Assembly: GCA_012064415.1 (NCBI GenBank)
Contig: SSNU01000095.1
Span: 124,001 to 188,000, forward strand
DNA: 64,000 nucleotides
Origin: Gyrodactylus bullatarudis
Taxonomy: Eukaryota; Platyhelminthes; Monogenea; Gyrodactylidea; Gyrodactylidae
Direction: 5' to 3'
The notes beneath the pieces are model-generated. The model was not told the origin of the DNA. It saw only the letters and a program-made list of their open reading frames with translations, and searched no databases. Made by a program: the position numbers and the translations under genes. Position 1 is the first letter of the stretch. Each line of letters opens with the position of its first letter. Positions 53,992-64,000 of this stretch are shown piece by piece.

Positions 53992-54577
53992 ACCTAGTTA
54001 ATATGAAGATGGGAATTTATGATTTTTACAAAATTCTTATTTTTTTCATCAAGAAATCGAATTTGATCAAGATATTTTGGAATCTAGATCATGAGGCTTT
54101 CTTTCACGATACGGAGAAAAAAAATTTGGAAAAAATCAATTTTTAAGGAAAATACGGCAAATTTGAAATCTTGAAGTAGCGCCGAATTCCCATTTTTTTG
54201 AACTTTGAGTTGTGAATTTTTGTTGATTTCAATGTGGGAGAGTGATCAAAAGTTGATTCATGGGGTCACAGTAAGACAAAAAAACGGATGATCATTATAA
54301 AAATTTTGATAAATTCGTCATTTTTCATCTTGAAATATCAAATTTCATTTACTTTCAAGTAGGGAAAATAAGGAAAAAATCATAATTTGTTTTTGACACG
54401 ATTATGGGGTGATTCTTAAAACTTGATTCAGCATATTTAATTTCTTTGACTAATTGTGATCTTATGAATCCTCACGATTTAGATTCCAAAAAATCTTGAT
54501 CAAACCCTGTTTCTTGATGAAAAAATTAAGAATTTTGTAAAAATCATAAATTTCCATCTTCGTATTAACTAGCTTTA
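53992..54577. repeat. Hairpin element of family H1
   Basis: The left end 'acctagttaatatgaagatg' is mirrored by 'catcttcgtattaactagct' plus 'ttag' at the right. Arms pair through 'tatgatttttacaaaattct' and 'ttttcatcaagaaat'. The unpaired centre includes AGCGCCGAATTCCC, shared with the fragment at 11790-11990. Confidence 0.75.
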
Positions 54578-57500
54578 GTTTTATGGTATATGAGATGTAC
54601 CTACTAAATGTAAATAATAACTACTTGTTCAACGAATAAAGTAACTGTGGGTTTCACATTTTCTAATTCATTCATTTAAAATATTTATATTGTGATTTTA
54701 GAAGTTAACTCGATAGACTTTGTATTGCTTTGAATATAAAGCTTAGTTGATTTCTTTGAATTCTAATTTATCCCGGTTAGCCTTGGAATGAGTTTCAAAC
54801 AAGGTTGTACAATGTACATTATATATTTGAAAAATTTAATGTTTTCTACTTCGTGTCCTGTGGTAAGAAAAATACCACTGAAGAAAATGAAATTTTCTTG
54901 TGAAAAAATAACTCCACTTTCTCATGAAAATTAGAGTGGATATATTTCATTTTTATTACAAATTACATGTCACTTTAATGCGCTTGTATAGCCTGGGTTA
55001 CTGTTTCCGCATACACACACCATTTAATAACAACGGTAACAGTTTGTAATATCGAGGTTGGGAGGGTTACGTGAAAGCATGTTCCTGAAGATGACTCATA
55101 CAATCTACAGAATGAAAAAAAATTAAAAACCTTTTTATGTAATTGATATAACCAAATTTCCTATGTTGTCCAAGGTAAACTGATTCTCGTGTTACATGAA
55201 GTATTTAAAAATTCCTTCGTCACATGATTTATTATTTGGCTACTCGCCCAGAACCAATCTCTTCTAAGGTCGGCTATTTATTTCTAGTAATATTGCTTGA
55301 CCTCTTATTTTCACTATCTATTACATGAAATGTCTTCAAATTTTATTGAATAAGGGGTTTGGAAATCATCATAATTATACCTCAGTTACCCATTTGATCT
55401 CGAATTGAGTTATCGAATCTTTTCTTTAATTGATTTATTAAGAGAAAAGTTATGCCAAGAAAGAAAATATGCTAAATCTTCCTTCTTGTCAACGTTTGAA
55501 ATCAAATTCTCATATTGAAATTATACTATTCTCAAAACCAATTGTTAGTTGATATTAGAATGTATTTTATAATTACCCTGATTTTGATAGGTCGCTTTCA
55601 AGTATACATTCATAAAACAAGATATTTTTAGAGTGGCTTTAAAGGGAAAATTCTATGTTCTTGTGAAAACGGTCTTTTATAGACATTTATGCTTTTAAAC
55701 ACTATAAGACCTGAACAGAACTGTTTGATAAACCTTTGACCAGAGGTAAGAAACTGGGCTTGCCCATCAAGGCTCTCACATCGGGATCTCGGGTCCAGCT
55801 CTTTAATCTTTCAAACAATCCGAATCGTTTTAGGAATTCTGAAATACTTCTATAAAGTTTTATTATTTCTATAATCTTCAGAGTTCCTCTGATCGCATAT
55901 TTCTTAATTCTCATCTTAAAGCACCACAGATCTAAAGCTAACAAAAGTCAATTTTCCACGATTCTAAATTTTACTCTTGAAAACATGAGTTAAACTGAAA
56001 GCAAAATTTGATCAGTGAAGTACTGTGCTTCAATTTCTTCAGACTGGAGTGGTCATTGAGTTTCGGTTCCGACATATAATCACCATATTTTGACCAATCG
56101 AGAAAAACTCAGTTTTCATGTACACTACTGAATTTTTCAAAGAATTCGAATTCTGAGACTTGTATTTTCAGGAGCCAACAATCTGAATAAGTCATCTCTG
56201 AAATTTGATATCCCAGTTAATAACCAAATTCAGTAAGAATAACTTTTAAATAAAATAATTGCTAAACTAATTATTCATTCTTTATTGCACACAAGATTAG
56301 CCAAGATCGGTCACTGTAAGAGACTCCCAATGGGGTTTATTTTATTATTACTCCCAAAAGGAAAGAAAGTAGATACATTCGATTAGAATCAACGTGAAAT
56401 CTTTTCTTATATACAGTACATTCCCTGTTTGTGATTTGAACTTTTTCAATCCATAACTGCCTTTCAATGATAAAAAAGAGTTGATTTTTTCTCTTAGCAT
56501 TAGGGCAAGATACCATTATTATTTCCCAGTGTCCATTATTCTTACTGCTTCTTCTTACTTATTATTATAATTTGACTTTTTCTCATAAATGCTATGGATT
56601 TCTGTGAACTTTGTGTGATACTTTGTGAAGTAGTCTTTCATGGAACAGAATTTCTAATTTTGAATGTACTTATCATCTGGGTTATTTCCATAGGAATTAA
56701 TCAATGTTTTATAAATTTGCTTAACACCGATCTATATTCGAAGTTTCATTTCATTGGATATTTCGAAAATCTTTGCATTTCCTCATTCTATTTCTTTTAA
56801 TATCACAAAGCTAGCTGATATGAAGATAAGAATGTATTGTCTTTAGTTATAAACAAAATTATTTTTTGATTTCCATGAGCCCAAAAAATGTTAAAATAAT
56901 AAAAATTGCATCAAATTTTATTTTTTGTAGCAATCCAGTGCTTATCTGGAATCAAAATTAGACAAATACAATTCAAATTGGGCCCCAAAAACTTTCTGTA
57001 TAATAGATTTTTAAAAATAAGCGTATCTTTAAATCCAGAAGATTTTCAGTCTGTTGTTTTCTATTTTCCAATTTCCCAGTGTGGTATTGGGTAAGAAGAC
57101 TTTTAAAAAGAACACAGGTCTTTATTATTCTCTAAGAACACAATTGTTTTACCGAATTTATTCAAAAGTACACTCGAATAAAATCAATTTTATGGAGGAA
57201 AAATAAAGTTATTCTGTCTAGAAATAATCAAAGCAAACCGCCACAGGTCGAAATAAAATCTTGTATTGTTTGTAAACGCTGGTTGAAAATTTCTCTTGCA
57301 AGACCTTCATGGGTAAAATGTAAATTAAACATGAATTCTATAGAGTAATATTGGAGAAATTTCCTTTTTCAAATAAAAAAACTTCTTCTACAATAGGGTT
57401 GAAGCGAATAATTTGAATATTTCCACTCAGATTCATGACAGGACTATTGAAATATTTGAAATTTTATAATGAATTATTATTAGGAATCTTATTGAAAATT

Positions 57501-58074
57501 AAATTCAGCAAATTTTCATGTAAGGAAGACGAACAAAAATCACTATGCAATGAGTCGATTAGTTCAAGATTAAAATTCCACATTTACAACTATTCTCAAC
57601 GAAATTGGGAATTCATGGGTTTTACAAAAATTCTAAAATTTTTTTCTTAAATCAGTGAAAGTCTACCTTTATGAATCGGTTTTCAAGAAATCTTCAGAAA
57701 GCGGAAAAATAAGCTTCAGAAAATTCCTTATTCGGTAAAAAATTTTGATGCTGTAAAATAAATTTCAAATAATTCTAGATCACAGAAATTTTACAGGTAT
57801 TTTTAAAGAAATGCAAAAATTTGAAAATCCGTAATTTACAGACTGTAAATGAGTTACAGTGATTAACAGAAAAACTTTTTCTATGACTCAAGTATCGTTT
57901 TTCATGGTGTTATTTTAAAATAATCTTATCAAAACTGGTTTAAATTTAATCACTTATCAGATCGGTACTATTTGTTGAGATATTAAAAGTTCTTCAGATG
58001 CACAAATGACTTTTTAAATTCCATTGTCTTGAATCATCCATATAAACAAATAATTAAATTCATTGTTTAAATTT
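54578..58074. other. Gene-poor AT-rich stretch
   Basis: Apart from the doubtful frame at 55702-55914, no gene is supported. Another H1 tip ('agctagctgatatgaagata') lies at 56811-56830. The frames at 56594-57650 (+) have no recognisable domain. Confidence 0.5.
55702..55914 (-). CDS. Unrecognised short frame, doubtful
   Basis: A 70-codon frame from an ATG at 55914. Its composition is less AT-driven than the surroundings, and the end 'RLKSWTRDPDVRALMGKPSF' with 'LPLVKGLSNSSVQVL' looks protein-like. The N-terminal half is basic and helical in character. I do not recognise a family, and no TATA box, splice site or poly(A) signal clearly frames it. It could be an exon, a transposon scrap or chance. 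Confidence 0.2.
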   Translation of the reverse strand: MRIKKYAIRGTLKIIEIIKLYRSISEFLKRFGLFERLKSWTRDPDVRALMGKPSFLPLVKGLSNSSVQVL

Positions 58075-58225
58075 AAGGTAAAGGCTTACTTTGACAGTTT
58101 TTAAGTTATCAAGTAGAAGAATAATGAGCAGAAATTTTACTTGGTTACTAGCAATGTTTGAAGTCAAATTTTTATATTTTTCGAAAGAGGAAATGGAATC
58201 ACCCAACATATCAAAAATCGCATAT
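58075..58225. repeat. Dispersed repeat shared with 2860-3050
   Basis: Same landmarks as the 2.9 kb copy: 'aaggcttact', 'tatcaagta', 'cttggttactagcaatgtt' and 'atatttttcgaaagaggaaatg'. Confidence 0.5.
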
Positions 58226-58364
58226 TTATTGCCTTACTGATTATTAATCAGACATTTTGACCCAATCGAATTTCTGAAAAACTATTTCTTCAATCAAGTA
58301 AAGTTCGTCCTGGAAAATTTCTGAAAAAATTTGCTAAATCGTTAAAATAGATAAATTTTATAAA

Positions 58365-58680
58365 TTAATCTATTTAAAAAAATAATCACCAAAAAATTGA
58401 AAACTTATATTTTTAAAACATGTGAATTCTCCCATTCTGAATTGCTTTCAGATCATATTTCATAATAATAAAGTCAATAAGGAAAATTAGATCATTGAAA
58501 AAACATTAATTTTGATCAAAAGAGTAATGTAGAAGAATTCAAGACCTATTTTACGCATCCTAAATCAAAAAGATGAATTTTCTATGATAGAATTTACAAA
58601 AAAGTTGTTCCCATCTTTTTCGTGTTCTTATATTTTCTTTCAATTTGGACAATTTTATGACTCAAACTTGGTATTTTGTT
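58365..58680. repeat. Dispersed repeat shared with 47745-47916
   Basis: Same landmarks as the 47.7 kb copy, but with about 130 bp of extra sequence between 'aaaac' (58420) and 'gatgaattttctatgataga' (58572). One copy has either gained an insertion or lost a segment. Confidence 0.7.
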
Positions 58681-59162
58681 TAAATTTAATTTTGGCAAAT
58701 TTCCTGATAGGCAATCAGGACGAACCTTACTATCAAGTTGACAAGAAGTGAGGACAAAATTTATCTATTCCTCTGTTTATTTCCACTATAGGAGTCTAGC
58801 CTCTAAAAATATATGGCTGTGACAATAGGCCTGAATTGAATAAATGGAAACATTATCTTGCGTTCATTGAGCGAAACGTCTAAACTCTAAAATACCCTAA
58901 TAGAAACGTCTTATCAAACATTCACCATGATAAGACAAAAGAAACGACAAATGACAGAGTAAAAGCCTTTTTGAATAAATTGATTGTTTATTCAAGGGAT
59001 AAATCCATTTTTGTCAAGATTTATTGTTTATTTGTGAAAACTCTGTACAGAGACTATTTTGGTCCCATTTCTATACTGGATTTAAATGCATTCGAAATAT
59101 GATACAAGATAAGAATTTTTAAGAACATTATCATATAAGAGTAGGTTAACTGCTTGGGAGAA

Positions 59163-59735
59163 AATTAACTAAAACATGAAGATGAGAATTCACTTTTTTA
59201 TACATAAAACACAATATTTTTCATCGGAAAGTCAGGAAAAAATTCATTTTTCGAATTCCTTAATGGAATAAGCCAATAAGTTGTGAAAATTAAAAAAAAT
59301 TTCTGAAAAAATTAGGCCAATTTTTGAATTTCGAAAATGAACCAAATTTCCACTTTTTCAACTTTTGAACTCAAAATTTTTATCGATTTCAAAGATTTGA
59401 AACAGTTAAATGCGCATATTCGTAAGCAGCATTAGACAAAGAATTCGAATTGGGCCGTGGAGGAAGAAAGGAATCTAGTGTTTTCAAGTAGTAGTAAAAA
59501 AAAAACTTTGGATCATTCCCCTTCAAATAATCAATAAATTCTAATTTTTCAATTTCCCACAATATTAACGAATTTTTGTGAATTTCTGCAGCCGAATCAA
59601 ATTCTTCGTCTAACGCTGATCTCTAATATCTGACAATAACTGCTTCAAATTTTTGAAATCGATAAAAATTTTGAGCTCAAAAGTTAAAAAGGTGGAAATC
59701 TGGTGCATTTTTAAGATTCGAAAAGATACTGAGTT
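59163..59735. repeat. Hairpin element of family H1, closest to the 3.3-4.2 kb copy
   Basis: The left arm (59300-59460) with 'aaaaaattaggccaattttt', 'gaaccaaatttccacttttt' and 'caaaatttttatcgatttca' is mirrored at 59590-59735. The left tip 'acatgaagatgagaattcac' is present at 59176-59195. The right tip is lost. Confidence 0.7.
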
Positions 59736-59810
59736 CTGAAAAACTCATGTACTCTCTTGAGTAAATTTCAAATAATGTTTCTAGTATAAAATCAGTTTGT
59801 TAACATCTAG

Positions 59811-60369
59811 AGCTAGTTCACATGAAGATGAGAATCATCTAATTCAACAAAATTCTCGATTGGTCGGAAACACAAATGTTTTTCTAATCCCATAATAAAA
59901 TGAGTACATAAGATGTCAAAAGAAAAAAGAATTCAGAAAATATTTCAATCAAATAAGGTTATTTATCGAATTATAAGTTTAGACAAAGATTTCGAATTCG
60001 GCCATAAAAGAACCAAAACATCATTTTGAGAAAAAGGTGAATTTCTGCAGTTATGGATCATTTCTTTGCGCGATAGCTAAAAAAATTCAGATGGCTCAAT
60101 TTCCTTGAATTTCTACAGCCGAATTTGAACTATCAGTCTAATTATGATCACACAAATTAGTATACAATTGTGTCTAATTTCATAAGTTGATAGAATAATG
60201 TGAATAAAAATAGCCTTATTGAATCATTTTTTGAAATTATCTTGCTTTTTGACATCTCTTGTACTCATTTCGTTATGGAATTTTAAGGTATGTTTTATTT
60301 CCGCCTACCCAGAGGGAAAATTTTTGCAAAAATAGATAATTCTCATTTTCATGTCAATTGTAGCTTTAG
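59811..60369. repeat. Hairpin element of family H1, adjacent copy
   Basis: The left tip 'agctagttcacatgaagatg' plus 'agaatcatcta' is mirrored by 'agataattctcattttcatg' and 'tagctttag' at the right end. The inner part shares 'agacaaagatttcgaattcg' with the preceding element. Two related elements stand almost back to back here. Confidence 0.65.
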
Positions 60370-60922
60370 ATCATGAAACCCCATTCAAGCTATAGTGAGT
60401 GATAATTTGTGAAACCAGAAAATCATCAGGGAATTATCATAATATTTCTATAAACTTCATCCTCTTAAAGTAGTGTAACTATAAAAGATGCCATTATAGA
60501 GTATATTGAATCGCATAGATATTTTCCATCTATCCATTTAGAACGGTTAAAATCAACTAATCCTCTCTCTTCGTAGAAATAGTATTATTAATAATAATAA
60601 TAGTGCAACAGAGTTGTAATCCATATAAAACAGTGAAAAGTAAACGTCATTTGTTAATAATAATCCTTTCTATTGCATGTAATGTATATTTCTTAACAAA
60701 ATATAGTAGTTAGTTTAGTTATATAATGTTACTTCCTTGTTCTGCTAACATGGTTTTAGTTAATTATTTAGTTGACATGATGTCACATAAACTAAGTGGT
60801 ACAAATATCCCCACAGTGTTCATGTATTTATCACATTTTTCTGTCTTTTTTTGGCTCAATTATGATTACAACTTACCTATACTTTGGGAGTGAATTATGA
60901 GGAAAAATAATAAAATGTAATA
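60370..60922. other. Spacer between repeats
   Basis: AT-rich, with a TAATAATAATAATA run at 60588-60601. No gene was seen. Confidence 0.5.
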
Positions 60923-61447
60923 CAGTCAATAACCAAGAGAAAAACAAGAATAGTGGAATGACAAATCAGACGTAGCTTCTCAAAAATAGTAGAATGATAT
61001 GGTGTATTCGAATTCTGATTTTACACAAGTATAATTTCTGTTTTAGAGTGACAACACAAAATTTCTCTTCGAAATTAGATCAGATCAAGAAGAAAATTGA
61101 TCGAAGATAGAAAAAAGTACTCTATCAATTTTACGCAAAATGTAATGAAAAATAAGATATGACTCATATAATAAACCTTGAAAAACATGTAAACTCTCTT
61201 GTTTTCTGTTGTGTAATGTTAAAAAATTAACTTCAATTGTTAATTACTGGTTTCATTGCATACGACTTAATCATAATTACCCTTCCTATTATTCAATGTT
61301 AAGATTCTGAGTCAAACACATGGATGTGTGTGAGGGTATGAAATTGCCTTATATACCTTCGAATACACCATATCATTCTACTATTTTTGAGAAGCTACGT
61401 CTGATTTGTCATTCCACTATTCTTGTTTTTCTCTTGGTTATTGACTG
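60923..61447. mobile_element. Tc1/mariner-type MITE with perfect 90-bp inverted ends
   Basis: The 525-bp element begins CAGTCAATAACCAAGAG and ends with the exact complement. Left end 60923-61012 and right end 61358-61447 are identical over all 90 bp when compared base by base. TA flanks both sides (60921-60922 and 61448-61449). CAGT tips plus a TA duplication are typical of Tc1/mariner elements. The 345-bp centre is non-coding. Perfect termini suggest a recent insertion. Confidence 0.85.
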
Positions 61448-62292
61448 TACTCTTTTTCAATTTATTCAATGATTTTTCCTGGGTAGAATCTCATAAACCA
61501 AATAAACCATTTATCGCTCAAATACACCAAAAACATAATTTCTTATGTTAGTTAAAAATCTAACTCTTCATGTCCCATTGTTCCACTGCACTTCTCGAGC
61601 GATAATTTTAACTGAAAGATACTTGAAATATATTTTTTCATCCCTCCCCCCTTGGAAAGCTACAAAAATATGTATGGCTTATAAGGATAGCTTTACACTG
61701 ATGCTAAGCAAAATTTTAAAAAAATTAAAAAATTTTTGAATACCTGTATGCTGAAGCCGTTGAACAATAGCTGTAGATTTAATATATAAAATCCTCTGCT
61801 CGATATCTCTCATACTATGATACTCAATTTTTTAAACGCATTTTAAGTTACTTAAATTAAGCAGAACGATATGAAATCTATTCCTTCTCAGTCATCAATC
61901 AAGAATAATTGAGGAATAAATTCTTTTGAATGTATTTAAAATTTCATTGTTCTTTGCCTATTTATTAGAAAATTTATAGTAAAATACACAGAATGTACAT
62001 AGAAACGTGTCTATTGGCATATATTTTGTATATGTCAGATGAATTAGGCACACCTTTCCTCTGATTGGTTGATATCAAATGTCTGTACAAAAATATTACT
62101 AAGAAGATGTTGTTGGTCAGAGAAGAAATATTTTATAATTTTAAACACTTGAATTTTTTACATACGAAAAATCACTGTCTCCCCTATTCGTGGAATATGT
62201 CGAGTTTGGATTAGCATTTTAATTTTCAACTCTCTTAAAATTAACCATTGTATACCAACTTGTATCAGATGATTCATTCTGATTAGAAGAAA
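61448..62292. other. Upstream region of the protocadherin-like gene
   Basis: No other gene is seen, and no TATA box is evident near 62293. The promoter or upstream non-coding exons are therefore not located. The frame at 61545-61739 has no recognisable domain. Confidence 0.45.
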
Positions 62293-63918
62293 ATGAAATT
62301 GATAAACATTTGGATATTTACTATAGTAATCCTTCTCATCCAATATGCTCAAGCAGAACCAATTATTGTCGAATGGGATATTTATGAGGAGAACTCGCCA
62401 AATGTTGTTATTGGTGGTTTAAAGCGAAAAATGCCAATTTACCTTGGCAATGACATAACATTTATCTTGTCAAATGATTTTTTTCAAGTCAATCCCCGTT
62501 CTGGCGATGTACGAGCGACAAAAACAATTGACCTTGAAGAGTTGTGCTCCAAGTATGAAAAATGTTGTGGAATATCTGAATGCATTCTGACCGGTAATGT
62601 TCTAGTAATGAATTCTGGCGCTGTTGTTGCCACAGTTGAGTTGAGAATTCGCGTCCAGGACACAAACGACAATAAACCTGTGTTTAAATCAAAAGTTCAA
62701 AAGGTATCTGTCAGTGAAAATGCAAAGATAGGCAGCTTCATTGGCCTTGATTCAGCTGTCGATACTGACTTTGACGAGATTAATAGGATAGAGAAATATC
62801 GTATCAGTGAGCCCAGTGGTACGTTTAGCATTGACCAATCTGCAATGCCAAATATCAGGCTTGTTGTTCAAAAGCTTCTCGATAGAGAAGTCCAATCGGA
62901 GTACCCAGCAACACTAGAGGCTTGTGATAAAGGGGCATGTGAACGTCAGTCATTGACAATTAAAATTCTCGATGTCAATGATAACAAGCCAAAGTTTACA
63001 TCAAAGCATTATACAAAGAAACTAAGAGAAGATACCAAAATAGGAAGTTATGTTCTTGAACTCAAGGCCACAGATCAAGATGAAGGTGAGAACGGAAAGG
63101 TTTTATATTCCTTCAATGGAAATGTTGATAAAAACCTCGGTGATACCTTCGAGATTGAGAGAGATACTGGAAAAATTCGTCTTAAGAAGGGCCTGGCTGC
63201 TAATATTAGGACGGAATACCAGTTCAGTGTCAAAGCCTGTGATGCAATGGATGTTTCTTGTAGTGGAGATGAAGAATCGACCGCTCAAGTCGTAATCAAT
63301 GTCGAAGACATTAACAACTTTCCTCCGACAATCGAAATTATTCCGAGCAAGGCTGTCGATGCCGATAGTGACGGAGATGATCTGGTGATTGTGGAGAACT
63401 CTCCTCCTAGCCAATTGGCTTCCATTATGGTCAAAGATTCTGATCTAAATGAAAATGGTCGTGTCGACTGTTACATTGATGACGGGGCTAAGAATAATGG
63501 TTTTCAGTTGAGTCGAAACGTTCCCGAGATATTTTCCTTAAGAACCGATAGCATCTATGATCATGAAAAGCAAGCACGAATTTCTGTTCTTCTTACTTGC
63601 TCAGATAATGGCAAGCCAAAGCCATTGTCGACAAAGAGAATACTCAAAGTAAAGATTAAGGATGTTAATGAATACTTGCCTCAATTTTCCCAAAACAAAT
63701 ACATTGCTCGAATAAAAGAGAACAGTCCAGAAGATACAAGTGTCCTCAATGTATCTGCATCAGATCGAGATGGCGAAAGTGTCATTAAATACTTTATTGT
63801 CAATTCAACACGTTATGGCTATAATTCAGATCGTAAATTTGTCAATACCTATAATATAAACCCAGAAAATGCCTTCTTCAAAGTTAACGAGAAAACTGGA
63901 TTAATATCGACAACAAAG
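62293..63918 (+). CDS. Protocadherin-like cadherin, first coding exon (542 codons; gene continues)
   Basis: The exon runs from the ATG to a donor AAG|GTGAGT at 63918/63919 in phase 0; the next codons reach a stop, so splicing is needed. The signal peptide is residues 1-21. At least four and a half extracellular cadherin repeats follow: EC1 about 22-125 (with the Cys-rich insert 'LCSKYEKCCGISEC' seen in protocadherin EC1), EC2 to 232, EC3 to 343, EC4 to 463, EC5 partial. Calcium-binding linkers are DTNDNKP (123-129), DVNDNKP (227-233), DINNFPP (339-345) and DVNEYLP (457-463); also LDRE (196-199) and the canonical DQDEGENG (261-268). A large first exon encoding several repeats is typical of protocadherins. 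The product should be a membrane adhesion protein, but the membrane helix and tail lie outside the window. The weak linkers 3 and 4 suggest more flexible joints. Confidence 0.93.
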
Positions 63919-64000
63919 GTGAGTCGATAATTCATTTTATTTAAATTCTCTACTTTTTTTATCGATCTCGGGAACCTGTTTTGTTATTCCTTAGTAATCT
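63919..64000 (+). other. Start of an intron of the protocadherin-like gene
   Basis: Begins GTGAGTCGATAA. The window ends inside it. Confidence 0.8.

Noticed and set aside
63103..63414. Minus-strand frame of 103 codons within the protocadherin exon
   Set aside because: Antisense shadow of the cadherin repeats.

Overview
The window is AT-rich nuclear DNA from an animal, most likely a protostome invertebrate. Evidence for this: GT-AG spliced genes with introns from 67 nt to about 5.9 kb, TATA-type promoters, cathepsin B, CRAL-TRIO lipid carriers, a protocadherin-like cadherin, and a mix of Penelope-like, LINE, tRNA-SINE, hAT, Tc1/mariner and Harbinger-type repeats. The species cannot be named from the sequence alone. 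No operons, CRISPR arrays or intact tRNA/rRNA genes were seen.

Layout. 1-7 kb: repeats (hairpin elements, a LINE 3' piece, a broken hAT transposase). 7.16-7.57 kb: a compact three-exon gene on the minus strand for a secreted cystine-knot-type peptide. 8.8-11.7 kb: a pile-up of retroelements (tRNA-SINE, C-terminus of a Penelope-like element, two LINE pieces, one with a nearly open reverse transcriptase). 11.8-13.5 kb: hairpin repeats. 13.6-22.3 kb: a four-exon gene on the plus strand for a single-pass membrane protein with a weak C-type-lectin-like ectodomain; its large second intron holds a complete intronless cathepsin B gene (18.1-19.1 kb) and a Harbinger-type MITE. 22.9-24.9 kb: two tandem, intronless CRAL-TRIO paralogues of identical length. 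25.2-26.2 kb: a second intact cathepsin B gene on the minus strand. 26-42 kb: mostly gene-poor, with SINEs, a decayed LINE, a Penelope-like fragment and MITEs. 42.4-43.6 kb: a third cathepsin B copy, clearly a pseudogene, carrying the 3' end of a LINE. 43.6-62.3 kb: gene-poor, with MITEs (one hAT-type with an 8-bp target duplication, one mariner-type with perfect 90-bp termini), hairpin repeats and a hAT dimerisation-domain remnant. 62.3 kb to the end: first coding exon of a protocadherin-like gene that runs off the window.

The three cathepsin B copies share the same small promoter: an AACCTTTGAC box exactly 16 bp upstream of TATATAAA, which lies only 36-39 bp before the ATG. This suggests co-regulated, probably secretory or digestive protease genes with very short leaders. 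The most unusual items are this promoter module, the Penelope-like C-terminus with a p21-like PCNA-binding motif, the nested cathepsin gene, the LINE with a duplicated C-terminal module and a single stop, and the family of long hairpin repeats that fills much of the intergenic space.
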